From Natrinema caseinilyticum (lineage in GTDB: Archaea; Halobacteriota; Halobacteria; Halobacteriales; Natrialbaceae), in assembly GCF_024227435.1 (NCBI RefSeq), contig NZ_CP100445.1:3097369-3161368 (forward strand): a DNA stretch of 64,000 bases. The letters are read 5' to 3'. The translations under genes and the position numbers were made by a program. A model generated the notes under the pieces. That model searched no databases, was not told where the DNA came from, and saw only the letters and a list, made by a program, of their open reading frames with translations. Numbering within the stretch: position 1 is the first letter of the stretch; the number at the start of each line of letters is the position of its first letter. Of this stretch, positions 41,325 through 50,860 are shown one piece after another.

Positions 41325-41894
41325 ATGGATCAGTTGAAGCGGTCGCTCCTTGAGGCTCCGATCATCGAGAAAAACGGCTATCACTACTTCGTTCACCCGA
41401 TCAGCGATGGCGTTCCGAAACTCGATCCGACGCTGCTTCGCGAGATCGTCATCCGAATTATTCGGAAGGCCGAACTCGAGGACGTCGATCGGATCGTCAC
41501 GCCCGCGGCGATGGGCATCCACATTTCCACGGCCGTCTCGCTGATGACGGATATTCCGCTGACGGTCATCCGAAAGCGTCAGTACGGCCTCGAAGGGGAA
41601 GTCGAGATCTCCCAGCGAACCGGCTACTCGAAGAACGAGATGTACATCAACGACGTGCGCGAAGGGGAACGTGTGCTCGTACTCGACGACGTGCTCTCTA
41701 CCGGTGGCACGCTCGCGGCGGTGCTCACGGCACTCGACGAGATCGGTGCGGAGGTTGTCGACACGGTCGCCGTCATCAAGAAGGTCGGCGGTGAGAACAA
41801 AGTCGAGGACGCGAACTACAGCGTCAAGACGTTGATCAACGTCGACGTCGTCGACGGTGAGGTCGTCATCGTCGACGAGGAAGGCGATCAGTAG
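41325..41894 (+). CDS. hpt: Hypoxanthine/guanine phosphoribosyltransferase-like enzyme
   Basis: The 189-aa protein has the type I PRTase fold with PRPP loop [20 protein letters not shown] (about residues 112-131), a flexible loop region [20 protein letters not shown], and an N-terminal hood [20 protein letters not shown]. The arrangement matches the archaeal HGPRTase/Hpt family, related to APRT. It salvages hypoxanthine, guanine or adenine with PRPP. Haloarchaeal members differ in substrate preference, so the base is not certain. It is a single gene. Confidence 0.88.
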   Translation: MDQLKRSLLEAPIIEKNGYHYFVHPISDGVPKLDPTLLREIVIRIIRKAELEDVDRIVTPAAMGIHISTAVSLMTDIPLTVIRKRQYGLEGEVEISQRTGYSKNEMYINDVREGERVLVLDDVLSTGGTLAAVLTALDEIGAEVVDTVAVIKKVGGENKVEDANYSVKTLINVDVVDGEVVIVDEEGDQ

Positions 41895-42092
41895 GCGAAC
41901 GGGACGGCACCCGCCCCGCTGGACCCGAGTCGAATGCACGCATCACCACCGGACGAACCCGCACGGACCAGCGCCAAACGAGGAACGAGACAGCTAGCGA
42001 TCGAATGTACGAAATACCACTGTTCGGCGTCTCGAGCCGGTCTATGCCCCCCATCACAAGGAATATGTTGTCAGGATCTGAACCCATCGATC

Positions 42093-43736
42093 ATGGTCGG
42101 GAATAGTGTCGGGACGGACGAGCGCAGTCGATCGGGCCGGCGCTCGTTCCTGAAGCGAACGGGGACTGCCGGCATCGCCGCGCTCGCAGGTTGTATCAGA
42201 TTTAATACTGTTACAGCTGACGGACCGGCAGAGGAGTTGATCCGGGACGGGTTCGAGGCCGCGGGTATCGAACCGCCGTTCCAGACCGCGATCGCGATCA
42301 CACAGGACGAGGAACGAGAGCGGTTCGCCCAGCTTCTCAAGGACGAACTCGACGACACCGGATTTTTCGATATCTCGATCGAACAACGGGACTTCGGCTC
42401 GCAAGTCGATCTGATGCTGAGTGCCGCCAAGAAGGAGGCAAACGCCATGTTCGTCGCGAGCTGGACCGGAGGGTGGGACCCCAGCGACTACGTCGACATG
42501 CTGTTTCACTCGAACAACTGGACGCCAAACGGGTTCAACGTCGGCCACTACGAGAGCGAGGCGGTCGACGAGTACATCGACACGGGCCTCACGGAAACCG
42601 ATCCGGACGAGCGGGTGGACATCTATCGAACGCTCCAGGAAGAACTGGTCGCGGACTCGCCGGCGTCGTTCCTCCGCTTTCGCGAAACGACGCACGTCTG
42701 GGACGACGCCGTCACCGGCTGGCGGACGTATCCGCTTCGAACGGGAGCGTACTACGCCGTGTACGCCCCCTGGGCCGACGTGTACACCGACCTCGAGGAC
42801 GGCAGCGAGTTCATCGGCGACCTCGGCAGCGACGTCAACAACTACGATCCCGTCTCGATAAACGGGACCGTCTCCAGTCAGGCAACGGCGCTCATCTACG
42901 AGGAACTCGTCGGCGTCGATTTCGATGGCGAAGTTCGACCGATGCTCGCCACCGACTGGGAGCAACTCGACGCCACGACCTACCGGTTTACGCTCCGCGA
43001 AGACGTCGAGTTCCACAACGGCGAGGAGTTCACCGCCGACCACGTCGCCGGCTCGTTCGAACGCTACGAGGGAGAGGTTCGAGAGGGTGACGTCTACGAC
43101 TGGTACGAGGACTGCGAGCGCGTCGACGAGCACACGATCGACGTCGAGTGCCGACGAGAGTACGGTCCCTTCGAGAACGCGCTCTTCAACGTGCCGATCG
43201 TTCCGATGGCGGCGATCGACGGAACCCACGAACTCGCCTCCGAACCGATCGGGACCGGCCCCTACCGGTTCGTCGAACACGACAGCGGCAACCACTGGCG
43301 GATGCGGCGCTTCGACGATCACTGGTTCGAGGGCAGCAAAGCGGTCCCGGCGACGGCACCGATCGAAACCGTCACCCTCGAGATCATCACCGAAAAGTCG
43401 TCCAGGCAGGGGGCGCTCGAACGCGGCGACATCGACTTCAGTACCGGCATTCCGTCGGTGAGTCTCGCGGATTTCGAGGGGAACGACGCGTACGGCGTCG
43501 GTCGCCACGTAAGCGGCGGGTTCGACATGGTCCTCTATCCCGTCTACCGGGCGCCGTTCTCGGAGCGATCGGTCCGTCGCGGCGTCAACATGTTGATCCC
43601 ACGTGAGGAAACGCTCGAAACCGTCTACAACGGGGTCGGCCAACTGGGCTATACGCCGGTTTCGCCGCTCCTCGAGAACTACGCCGACGAATCGTTTCAG
43701 GAAGCCATCGCCGACGAGTACGTTCGCCCGGACTAA
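42093..43736 (+). CDS. Peptide-type ABC substrate-binding lipoprotein, circularly permuted
   Basis: The 547-aa protein starts with a Tat signal and lipobox (GRRSFLKRTGTAGIAALAGC, Cys34). Residues about 45-232 match what is normally the C-terminal third of SBP family 5 proteins (EELIRDGFEAAGIEPPFQTA, MFVASWTGGWDPSDYVDMLF, ADSPASFLRFRETTHVWDD). Residues about 243-547 match the normal N-terminal two thirds (NNYDPVSINGTVSSQATALI, TYRFTLREDVEFHNGEEFTA, IGTGPYRFVEHD), ending at YADESFQEAIADEYV, exactly where the other block would continue. All parts are present once, in swapped order. It is the first gene of a five-gene transporter operon and should bind oligopeptides or nickel-type ligands at the cell surface. 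Confidence 0.88.
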   Translation: MVGNSVGTDERSRSGRRSFLKRTGTAGIAALAGCIRFNTVTADGPAEELIRDGFEAAGIEPPFQTAIAITQDEERERFAQLLKDELDDTGFFDISIEQRDFGSQVDLMLSAAKKEANAMFVASWTGGWDPSDYVDMLFHSNNWTPNGFNVGHYESEAVDEYIDTGLTETDPDERVDIYRTLQEELVADSPASFLRFRETTHVWDDAVTGWRTYPLRTGAYYAVYAPWADVYTDLEDGSEFIGDLGSDVNNYDPVSINGTVSSQATALIYEELVGVDFDGEVRPMLATDWEQLDATTYRFTLREDVEFHNGEEFTADHVAGSFERYEGEVREGDVYDWYEDCERVDEHTIDVECRREYGPFENALFNVPIVPMAAIDGTHELASEPIGTGPYRFVEHDSGNHWRMRRFDDHWFEGSKAVPATAPIETVTLEIITEKSSRQGALERGDIDFSTGIPSVSLADFEGNDAYGVGRHVSGGFDMVLYPVYRAPFSERSVRRGVNMLIPREETLETVYNGVGQLGYTPVSPLLENYADESFQEAIADEYVRPD

Positions 43737-43757
43737 CACCGGTTCCCACGACCTACA

Positions 43758-44705
43758 ATGTCGATCGGACGATACGTCTGCAAGCGGCTGTTGATCACGG
43801 GCCCAGTCCTGCTCGGCGTCACCGCGTTGACCTTCTCGTTCGTCCACCTGTTGCCGGGCGATGCGGTCGATGCGATAAGCGGCTTTCGGGACGTCAGCCC
43901 CGCGGTCGAGGCGTCGATCCGAGCCGAGTACAACCTCGATCAACCGGTGTGGAAACAGTACCTGCTGTGGTTGTGGGACGCGCTCACCCTCGATTTCGGC
44001 CAGTCGCCGATCACCGGTCGCGACGTGACGGCCTCGATCGCCCACCGACTCCCGGCGACGATCGCACTCGGTGGTGCCGCGTGGCTGCTCGCACTCGCGA
44101 TCGGGGTGCCGGCGGGGATCGTCGCTGCGGTCAGACGGGGTGAGCCGGCCGACGAGGTCAGTCGACTCGCCGCGCTCGCCGGGATCGCGACGCCGAACTT
44201 TTGGCTCGGTCTCATCCTCCTGCTCGTCTTCAGCGTTCGACTGGGGTGGTTTCGGGTCATCCCGCCGGACGCACCGCTCGCCAGCCTCGCGATGGTGAAG
44301 TTCATGGTGTTGCCGACGATCACGCTCGGCACGGCCTCGGCCGCACTCGTCACGCGGCTGCTGCGATCGTCCATGCTCGGGGAACTCGACGAAGCGTACG
44401 TCCGGACCGCACGCGCGAAGGGCCTTCGAGAACGGACGGTGATCCTGAAACACGTCCTTCGAAACTCGCTGCTCCCGGTGGTCACCGTCGCCGGACTCCA
44501 ACTCGCGTTCCTGGTCGACGGCGCCGTCGTGGTCGAACAGATCTTCTCCTGGCCGGGCATGGGACGACTCCTGGTTCGGTCGATCCTCGAACGTGACTAC
44601 CCGGTCATCCAGGCGACCGTTCTCGGTATCGGCGTCGCGATCGTCCTCGCGAATCTGCTGGTCGATATCGTCTACGCAGTGCTGGATCCACGCATTCGAT
44701 ACTGA
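43758..44705 (+). CDS. ABC transporter permease, DppB/OppB type
   Basis: The 315-aa protein has six transmembrane helices and the N-terminal signature YVCKRLLITGPVLLGVTALT with FSFVHLLPGDAV. The ATPase-coupling EAA loop reads YVRTARAKGLRERTVILKHV, with NSLLPVVTVAGLQLAFLVDG and VEQIFSWPGMGRLLVRSI following. It pairs with the next permease to form the channel for peptide-type substrates. The gap to the binding-protein gene is 21 bp and to the next permease 3 bp. Confidence 0.92.
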   Translation: MSIGRYVCKRLLITGPVLLGVTALTFSFVHLLPGDAVDAISGFRDVSPAVEASIRAEYNLDQPVWKQYLLWLWDALTLDFGQSPITGRDVTASIAHRLPATIALGGAAWLLALAIGVPAGIVAAVRRGEPADEVSRLAALAGIATPNFWLGLILLLVFSVRLGWFRVIPPDAPLASLAMVKFMVLPTITLGTASAALVTRLLRSSMLGELDEAYVRTARAKGLRERTVILKHVLRNSLLPVVTVAGLQLAFLVDGAVVVEQIFSWPGMGRLLVRSILERDYPVIQATVLGIGVAIVLANLLVDIVYAVLDPRIRY

Positions 44706-44708
44706 CCG

Positions 44709-45839
44709 ATGAGCGAACGAGACTCCACCGCCGAACGCGGCCGAATTCGCATCGTCGGCTTCGACGATGCCGTCTCGGACCGGAAGCGGCGTCGCCACGA
44801 GGGCGACGAGGAGCCCGTCGATACTGCGGCGACGACGCGAGCGAGCGACCGGCCGACGACGGCCGAGACGACGGAGGCGCGGACACCCGGAGCGGCCGGC
44901 CGATCGGGACGCCGACTCGAGGACGCCTGGCGCCGGTTCCGGCGAAACCGATCGGCCACGTTCGGGCTCGGGATTATCGTCGTCATGGCGGTGCTCGCGA
45001 TCTTCGCCCGACCGATCGAGGTGTCGACGGCGGAGGTGACGATAACGCTCCAGCCGTTTTCTCTCGCCCCGTACGATCCGTCCGAGACGCTGGTCGGGCC
45101 GCAAAACGCGCCGCCGTCCCCGGCGCATCCGTTCGGGACCGACTGGGCGGGCCGCGACCAGCTCTCGCGGGTTCTCGTCGGCGGGCGGTACACGCTGAGC
45201 ATCGGCTTCGTCGCCGTCGTGCTGGCACTCGGCGTCGGCGTGCCCCTCGGGGCGATCGCGGGCTATTTCGGCGGCTGGGTCGACGAGACCATCATGCGAA
45301 TCGTCGACGTGCTGTACGCGTTCCCGTTTCTGGTGCTGGCGATCGCGATCGTCCCGATCCTCGAGCCGCTACCGATCCTCGGCGGCGGATTCTGGACGGT
45401 CGTCCTCGCCCTCGTCGTCACCGGCTGGATCGGCTACGCCAGGCTGTTGCGCGGCGAGGTACTCTCGGTTCGCGAACGCGAGTACGTCACCGCTGCCAGG
45501 GCGCTCGGCGTCCCCGATCGGACCGTCATCGCCAGACACGTCGTCCCGAACGCGATCGCCCCCGTCGTCGTTCAGGCGACGCTCAACGTCGGAACGGTCG
45601 TGCTCACCGCGGCCGCGCTCGGCTTTCTCGGCCTCGGCCTCGAGCCCGGCAGCGCGGAGTGGGGGGCGATGCTCTCGGAGGGCAAGAGCTCGCTCATCAG
45701 GGGCGATTGGCACGTGACGATCTTCCCCGGACTCGCGATTTTCCTGTTCGTCCTGGCGATCAACCTCGTCGGCGACGGGATCAACGACGCGATCGATCCG
45801 CACCGGGACGTAACCGACGAACGGAGGCGACTCCGCTGA
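44709..45839 (+). CDS. ABC transporter permease, DppC/OppC type
   Basis: The 376-aa protein has a long acidic cytoplasmic N-terminal extension (about residues 1-80, rich in Thr/Glu/Arg), then the DppC-type core with RRFRRNRSATFGLGIIVVMA, HPFGTDWAGRDQLSRVLVGG and EAA loop YVTAARALGVPDRTVIARHV. The end contains LVGDGINDAIDP as usual. The extension is longer than in bacterial DppC. Stop and next start overlap (TGATG at 45837-45841). Confidence 0.92.
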   Translation: MSERDSTAERGRIRIVGFDDAVSDRKRRRHEGDEEPVDTAATTRASDRPTTAETTEARTPGAAGRSGRRLEDAWRRFRRNRSATFGLGIIVVMAVLAIFARPIEVSTAEVTITLQPFSLAPYDPSETLVGPQNAPPSPAHPFGTDWAGRDQLSRVLVGGRYTLSIGFVAVVLALGVGVPLGAIAGYFGGWVDETIMRIVDVLYAFPFLVLAIAIVPILEPLPILGGGFWTVVLALVVTGWIGYARLLRGEVLSVREREYVTAARALGVPDRTVIARHVVPNAIAPVVVQATLNVGTVVLTAAALGFLGLGLEPGSAEWGAMLSEGKSSLIRGDWHVTIFPGLAIFLFVLAINLVGDGINDAIDPHRDVTDERRRLR

Positions 45840-46984
45840 TGGCGCTGCTCGAGGTCGACGATCTCGTCGTCCAGTTCTACACCGACGACGGCGTCGTCCG
45901 CGCAGTCGACGGCATCAGTTACGAGATTCGCGAGGGCGAAACGGTCGGTCTGGTCGGCGAGAGCGGTGCCGGCAAGAGCGTCGCGAGCCTCGCGCTGCTT
46001 CGGTTGCTCGACGACGCCGGCGAGGTCGTCAGCGGCGACGTCCGCTTTCGGGGCCGAAACGTCCTCGAGATGACGGCCGACGAACTCAGGGCGCTTCGAG
46101 GAAACGAGATCGCGATGGTGTTCCAGGACGCCGGCGCGGCGCTCAACCCCGTCTACACCGTCGGTGAGCAGATCGCAGAAGCGATCCGCGCCCACGAGGA
46201 CGTCACCGATGACGAGGCCCGCGACCGAGCGATCGGTCTACTCGATCAGGTCGGGATCCCTGATCCCGGCGTCCGATACGCCGATTACCCCCACGAGTTC
46301 TCCGGTGGCATGCAACAGCGGGCCGTTATCGCGATGGCACTGTCGTGTGACCCCAGCCTGCTCGTCTGCGACGAACCGACGACCGGTCTCGACGTCACGA
46401 TTCAGGCGGGGCTCGTCGAATTGCTCGCGGATCTCACGCGGGAGTCCGAGACGGCGGTTCAGCTCGTTACGCACGACCTCGGCGTCGTCGCGGAACTCTG
46501 TGACCGAGTTCTGGTGCAGTACGCCGGCCAGATCGTCGAACGGGCACCGGTCGAAGCGCTGTTCTACGAACCCGGACACCCCTACACCGTCGGGTTGCTG
46601 GCCTCGATCCCCCGGTTGGGCGACGAGCGCGAGCGGCTCACGACCGTCCCCGGGACGCCCCCCGATCTCGTCGACCCGCCGACCGGCTGTCGGTTCCACC
46701 CGCGCTGTCCGTACGCCGAGAGCGTCTGCGCCCGCCGCGATCCGCCGCTCGTGGAGACCGCGAGCGGGTCCGACGACGACGGCGATCCCGCGGCCCACGT
46801 CGCCGCCTGCCTCGAGTACACCGGCGACCTGAGCGACGGGTTGGACTACGAGGTAGTCGTCCGCGACGAAGGGGGCGACGGCGACGAGCGAAACCGCGAC
46901 GAGGAAGGCGACCGAGGCGGTGACGAGACCGACCGAGGCGAGGACGACCGTCGGGAACGTGGCCGACGGGGTGAGTCGCGATGA
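45839..46984 (+). CDS. ABC transporter ATPase, DppD/OppD type
   Basis: The 381-aa protein has Walker [22 protein letters not shown]-loop [13 protein letters not shown], signature [18 protein letters not shown], Walker [15 protein letters not shown] and H-loop [11 protein letters not shown]. The C-terminal oligopeptide domain has [20 protein letters not shown] (Cys motif, possible Fe-S or metal site). A very acidic and basic low-complexity tail ([20 protein letters not shown]) is unusual. It is coupled to the permease by TGATG and to the next ATPase by a 4-bp overlap. Confidence 0.92.
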   Translation: MALLEVDDLVVQFYTDDGVVRAVDGISYEIREGETVGLVGESGAGKSVASLALLRLLDDAGEVVSGDVRFRGRNVLEMTADELRALRGNEIAMVFQDAGAALNPVYTVGEQIAEAIRAHEDVTDDEARDRAIGLLDQVGIPDPGVRYADYPHEFSGGMQQRAVIAMALSCDPSLLVCDEPTTGLDVTIQAGLVELLADLTRESETAVQLVTHDLGVVAELCDRVLVQYAGQIVERAPVEALFYEPGHPYTVGLLASIPRLGDERERLTTVPGTPPDLVDPPTGCRFHPRCPYAESVCARRDPPLVETASGSDDDGDPAAHVAACLEYTGDLSDGLDYEVVVRDEGGDGDERNRDEEGDRGGDETDRGEDDRRERGRRGESR

Positions 46985-48294
46985 CGGCGGCCGAGGACGA
47001 GCCGCTCCTCCGAGCAGAGGGTGTGGCGAAGCACTACACCACCGCCGAGGGGTTCGTAGACCGACTCTTCGGCGGGAGCGAAACGGTCCGGGCGGTCGAC
47101 GGCGTCGACCTCGAGATCCGCGACGGCGAAACGCTCGGGCTGGTCGGCGAAAGCGGCTGCGGCAAGACGACGCTCGGCCGGACGCTCGTCCGGCTGACAG
47201 AGCCCACCGCCGGTTCGATCACCTATCGCGGCAGGGAGATCACCGACTGCTCCCGGTCCGAGCTCCGGGAGCTTCGAGCCGATATTCAGTACGTCTTTCA
47301 GGACCCCGTCGCCAGCCTGAATCCCCAATTGACAGTCGGCGAAAGCATCGGTGAAGCCCTGGCGGTTCACGACGTCGTTGCCGAACCGCGGCGCGACGAG
47401 CGCGTTCGGGAACTGCTCGAGACGGTCGGACTACGAGCCGGGCACGCGACCCGCTATCCGCGAGCGTTCTCGGGCGGCCAGCGACAGCGGATCGGCATCG
47501 CCCGGGCGCTCGCCGTCGAACCCGAACTCGTCGTCTGTGACGAACCCGTCTCCGCGCTCGACGTCTCCGTCCAGGCCGGGATCCTCAACCTGCTCGCCGA
47601 CCTCCAGGACCGGTTCGATCTGTCGTACCTCTTTATCACCCACGACCTCTCCGTCGTCGAACACGTCGCCGACCGGGTCGCCGTGATGTATCTCGGGACA
47701 CTCGTGGAAACGGGGTCGACCGCCGAGGTGTTCCACGAGCCCTCACACCCCTACACCGAAGCGCTCCTGTCGGCGATCCCCGAACCCGACCCCCGCTGGG
47801 ACGGGGACCGGATCGTCCTCGAGGGGCCCATCCCCGCCCCGACGGCTCCGCCGTCCGGCTGCCGGTTCCACACGCGCTGTCCGAAGGTCATCCCGCCCGC
47901 CGAGTACGACCTCGAAACGGCCACGTTTCGGGCGATCGTGGCGTTGCGAACCCGATTCGAGCACGCTGCGTCGAGGGACGCGGGACTCGAGGCGCAGCTC
48001 CCGGGATCCCGAGACGACGCGGACGTTTCGACGGCGCTTCGGGACGCGCACGGAATCCCTCGGCAGCTCGCCGATCCCGCCGCCGAAACCGCACTTGAGG
48101 ACGCGCTCGCGGCCGCCGAAGCCGGCGATCTCGAAGCCGCCCGGAACGGCCTCGCGGCTGCGTTCGAAACCCCGTGCGAAACGACCGACCCAGTACTCGA
48201 ACCCGGTCGAGCCACCCATCCGATCGCGTGCCACCGGTTCGACGACCGATTCGAGGGCGAGCCCGAGCCGACTCGCGGGTCGAGTGACGACTAA
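46981..48294 (+). CDS. ABC transporter ATPase, DppF/OppF type
   Basis: The 437-aa protein has Walker [22 protein letters not shown]-loop [14 protein letters not shown], signature [18 protein letters not shown], Walker [15 protein letters not shown] and H-loop [12 protein letters not shown]. The oligopeptide C-terminal motif is [20 protein letters not shown]. About 110 further residues form a helical extension seen in haloarchaeal family members, ending [14 protein letters not shown]. It completes the operon of binding protein, two permeases and two ATPases. Confidence 0.92.
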   Translation: MTAAEDEPLLRAEGVAKHYTTAEGFVDRLFGGSETVRAVDGVDLEIRDGETLGLVGESGCGKTTLGRTLVRLTEPTAGSITYRGREITDCSRSELRELRADIQYVFQDPVASLNPQLTVGESIGEALAVHDVVAEPRRDERVRELLETVGLRAGHATRYPRAFSGGQRQRIGIARALAVEPELVVCDEPVSALDVSVQAGILNLLADLQDRFDLSYLFITHDLSVVEHVADRVAVMYLGTLVETGSTAEVFHEPSHPYTEALLSAIPEPDPRWDGDRIVLEGPIPAPTAPPSGCRFHTRCPKVIPPAEYDLETATFRAIVALRTRFEHAASRDAGLEAQLPGSRDDADVSTALRDAHGIPRQLADPAAETALEDALAAAEAGDLEAARNGLAAAFETPCETTDPVLEPGRATHPIACHRFDDRFEGEPEPTRGSSDD

Positions 48295-48405
48295 CGGGCG
48301 CGATACCCGCGACAGGCCCAGGTTCCCTCACCGCACACCGGTAACCGGACCCGACACCACTATCCGGACTCGGCACGTCGGCCACCGTACGCGAGGCGGT
48401 CGACG

Positions 48406-48921
48406 ATGAAACGAACCGACGAGCCGGCGGACGACGATCCGTTCGTGCCGGGCCGCCGCGTGGACGCCGGACGCGACGGCCGTGCGATCGACTGGGCCGC
48501 GTTCAGCCACGCACTCACGCCGACGAGGCTTCGCCACCGGGCGATAAGCGTCAGCGTTTCGACCGACGACCGACGGTACGATCTCGGCGACCCGGTCGAA
48601 CTCACCGTCACGTTTCGCAACCGACTCCCGTTTCCGATCCGGATCCGGACCGAGTCGCCGAACCGGTGGACGTGGGCCGTCGACGGCCTCAGCGAGGCGT
48701 CGCAGGTACCTCGAGCGGTGCCCGATCGTCCCGCGGTATTCTCGTTCGACCGACGCGAGCGCAAGCGCTTTCGACGGCGGTGGCCCCAACGAATTCAGGT
48801 CGACGACGACCGGTGGACGCCCGTCGATACCGGAACCTACACGCTCGAGGTGAGGGTTTCCCGATCGGATGCGGCCGAGCGAGGGCTCGTCGATCGGACG
48901 GAAATCGAAATTACGAAGTGA
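48406..48921 (+). CDS. BsuPI-like beta-sandwich protein
   Basis: The 171-aa protein has a charged N terminus (about 40 residues) followed by an Ig-like strand pattern: YDLGDPVELTVTFRNRLPFP (the BsuPI-like core), RTESPNRWTWAVDGLSEASQ, VFSFDRRERKRFRRRWPQ and GTYTLEVRVSRSD. BsuPI is an intracellular protease inhibitor in Bacillus, but in haloarchaea the fold is widespread with unknown roles. No signal peptide is seen. It lies 111 bp after the transporter operon and may be separate. Confidence 0.7.
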   Translation: MKRTDEPADDDPFVPGRRVDAGRDGRAIDWAAFSHALTPTRLRHRAISVSVSTDDRRYDLGDPVELTVTFRNRLPFPIRIRTESPNRWTWAVDGLSEASQVPRAVPDRPAVFSFDRRERKRFRRRWPQRIQVDDDRWTPVDTGTYTLEVRVSRSDAAERGLVDRTEIEITK

Positions 48922-49146
48922 GACGGCGGTCGCCGGGAGGCGCGCCTCCCGTGGCGGTCAATCACCACGGTCGGTAGACGATAGCGAATTGCGATCGCGC
49001 AACCGCGGCGAACGGGCCTCGTTCGCAGCCGCATGGAAACGGCACAGCGCATCGACGTCCGGTCCGCAAATCGACTCGTCGCATTTCGCCGAATTCCGAA
49101 CTCACACCACGGGAGGCTCGTCGTTCGTCGGTGTGTTCGTCAAAAG

Positions 49147-49221
49147 TAGCGGGAGGTAGATTTGAACTACCGGTCTGCGGGTTATGAGCCCGCCGGAATC
49201 TCCTGGCTATCCCATCCCGCT
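49147..49221 (-). tRNA. Initiator tRNA-Met (CAT)
   Basis: The 75-nt cloverleaf starts AGCGGGA, pairing with TCCCGCT (A1-U72 pair typical of archaeal initiators). It has three G-C pairs flanking the anticodon loop (GGGCTCATAACCC) and T arm GGTAGTTCAAATCTACC. The discriminator is A and CCA is not encoded. A TATA-like TTAACTAG lies about 27 nt upstream (near 49248). The initiator features separate it from elongator tRNA-Met. Confidence 0.93.
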
Positions 49222-49287
49222 ACCATCTCGTAACCGAGTATGCTAGTTAAGGGTTGTGATTCGGCTGCCGTATGCGGGTTTCTACCG

Positions 49288-49734
49288 CTACTCCCTGTGA
49301 ACCTTCCACGTGTAGAGGCTCTCACAGGTGTAGTTGACGAAGAATCCGACCCCGATTCCGATCACGTTCGCCGTTACGAACCAGACGTCGAACCACCGAA
49401 CCAGCACCGTCAGCACCGCCAGTGTGACCACCAATCCACCGAGTCGAACCGCGTTCGAGCGAACGAACCGCCGTCCCAGCGCGTCGAATCCGAGACTACC
49501 GTGGTTCGCGAACGTCCACCGTTCGTTGATCGCGAAAATGACCCCGATACCGAGTTCCCACGAGACGAGTTTCGCACCCTGGAGGCCGAGTCCCGTTCCC
49601 TCGATCAGTAGAAAGAGAACGGCGTTATCGACGGCTGCGCCGACGAAGCCGACCCCGACGAACTGACTGAACCGCGTCGTCGAGAGCAGCGCACGGGCCC
49701 GCATGCGGATCGCCTCTGAAAGGGAATCACTCAT
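49288..49734 (-). CDS. GtrA-family membrane protein
   Basis: The 148-aa protein has four transmembrane helices and GtrA hallmarks: FSQFVGVGFVGAAVDNAVLF, KLVSWELGIGVIFAINERWTF (NxxWTF motif) and GVGFFVNYTCESLYTWKVH. GtrA-like flippases move polyprenyl-linked sugars across the membrane; in haloarchaea they often serve cell-surface glycosylation. No glycosyltransferase is adjacent. It lies just upstream of the initiator tRNA on the same strand. Confidence 0.88.
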   Translation of the reverse strand: MSDSLSEAIRMRARALLSTTRFSQFVGVGFVGAAVDNAVLFLLIEGTGLGLQGAKLVSWELGIGVIFAINERWTFANHGSLGFDALGRRFVRSNAVRLGGLVVTLAVLTVLVRWFDVWFVTANVIGIGVGFFVNYTCESLYTWKVHRE

Positions 49735-49979
49735 CGTCGTACTCGATCTCGCGTCTACCCACCACTGTCGGCGGCATCAATTTCCGTTTTGCGGTCGCCG
49801 AATGAAACCATCAGCCGAACATCAAATCGACGACGACGCTCCTGCGACCGTAACTCGATCCGTCGGAGAAAACGGTCGGGACCGCTGCGAGAGAGCGGAC
49901 GATCGGATCTGAACGGCGGTCGTGGGACGGTCCGCCGTACAGCATCGACCACACCGCCGTCCGGTCCGCTGAAACTGGC

Positions 49980-50246
49980 TTACACCGCGAGGTCGCCTTT
50001 CGGCCGAACCACGTCGACCGCTTCGGCGTCGACCCGGTCGACGTCGAGGAAGTGGGGCGTGTAGTTTCGCTTCTCGTAGTCCTCGTACTCGTCTTCGGCC
50101 CCGACGGTACACCAGAGCTGGACCCGGTCGGGACCGTGGTACTCGCCGTTTCGGTTGATCCCGAAACAGACCACTTCGTCCCCATCGTACCGTATAATCG
50201 CCCCGTTCCGGATGCCGGGATCACCGTGAATGATGAGCTGCTTCAT
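49980..50246 (-). CDS. HAH_0734-family conserved haloarchaeal protein
   Basis: The 88-aa protein reads MKQLIIHGDPGIRNGAIIRY, then VCFGINRNGEYHGPDRVQLW and KRNYTPHFLDVDRVDAEAVD. This matches the small haloarchaea-specific family named after HAH_0734, which commonly sits next to the rpl44e cluster as it does here (divergent, 153 bp apart). Its function is unknown; association with translation is suggested by context only. Confidence 0.8.
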   Translation of the reverse strand: MKQLIIHGDPGIRNGAIIRYDGDEVVCFGINRNGEYHGPDRVQLWCTVGAEDEYEDYEKRNYTPHFLDVDRVDAEAVDVVRPKGDLAV

Positions 50247-50350
50247 GGTCGCTGATTCACAGGAGAGCGGATTAAACGCTTCGGAGGGCGAGACGGGACC
50301 GAATCCGACCAAGAGACGGCCGGCAATCGGACGCGACGCGCCGACGAACC

Positions 50351-50360
50351 AAACGGGTTT
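50351..50360 (+). promoter_or_regulatory. TATA box of the rpl44e operon
   Basis: GTTTTAAACG lies about 40-49 bp upstream of the L44e ATG, a suitable position for the promoter of the five-gene translation cluster. Confidence 0.5.
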
Positions 50361-50399
50361 TAAACGGCGCTGCCATAGCCCACGGCAAGTGAGATAACC

Positions 50400-50681
50400 A
50401 TGCAGATGCCACGCCGATTCAATACCTACTGTCCGTTCTGCAACGAACACCACGAACACGAGGTCGAAAAGTCCCGAACCGGCCGCTCTTCGGGCATGAA
50501 GTGGGACGCTCGCCGAACCCGACGGAACACCGCCTCGATCGGGAACTCCGGTCGCTTCTCGAAGGTGCCCGGCGGCGAAAAACCCACCAAGAAGACCGAC
50601 CTCAAATACCGATGCAGCGAGTGCGGCAAGGCCCACCTCCGCGAGGGATGGCGCGCCGGCCGACTCGAGTTCCAGGAGTGA
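50400..50681 (+). CDS. rpl44e: Large ribosomal subunit protein eL42 (L44e)
   Basis: The 93-aa protein reads [20 protein letters not shown] with the first zinc knuckle CPFC, a basic middle [20 protein letters not shown] and second knuckle [20 protein letters not shown]. It binds 23S rRNA near the E site. It is the first gene of the conserved archaeal cluster rpl44e-rps27e-aif2a-nop10-PAC2. ATG 50400 is used; an in-frame ATG two codons later is also possible. Confidence 0.95.
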   Translation: MQMPRRFNTYCPFCNEHHEHEVEKSRTGRSSGMKWDARRTRRNTASIGNSGRFSKVPGGEKPTKKTDLKYRCSECGKAHLREGWRAGRLEFQE

Positions 50682-50686
50682 TTTCG

Positions 50687-50860
50687 ATGGCAGGAAATTT
50701 CTACAGCGTCCGATGCAGTGACTGCGAGAACGAACAGATCGTCTTCGGCAAAGCCGCGTCGGAAGTGGCCTGTGCCGTCTGTGGAACGACGCTCGTCCGA
50801 CCGACGGGCGGCAAAGCCGAGATCGATCACGAAATAATCGAAACCGTCGAGTCACGATGA
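50687..50860 (+). CDS. rps27e: Small ribosomal subunit protein eS27 (S27e)
   Basis: The 57-aa zinc protein is [20 protein letters not shown], then [20 protein letters not shown], with the CxxC...CxxC zinc site of S27e. It is located on the small-subunit platform. It starts 5 bp after rpl44e and overlaps the aIF2-alpha start by 4 bp (ATGA). Confidence 0.95.
   Translation: MAGNFYSVRCSDCENEQIVFGKAASEVACAVCGTTLVRPTGGKAEIDHEIIETVESR

Noticed and set aside
42054-45128. 1024-codon open frame on the minus strand
   Set aside because: It is antisense to the binding-protein and permease genes; long mirror frames arise from high GC in third codon positions. Composition is non-protein-like.
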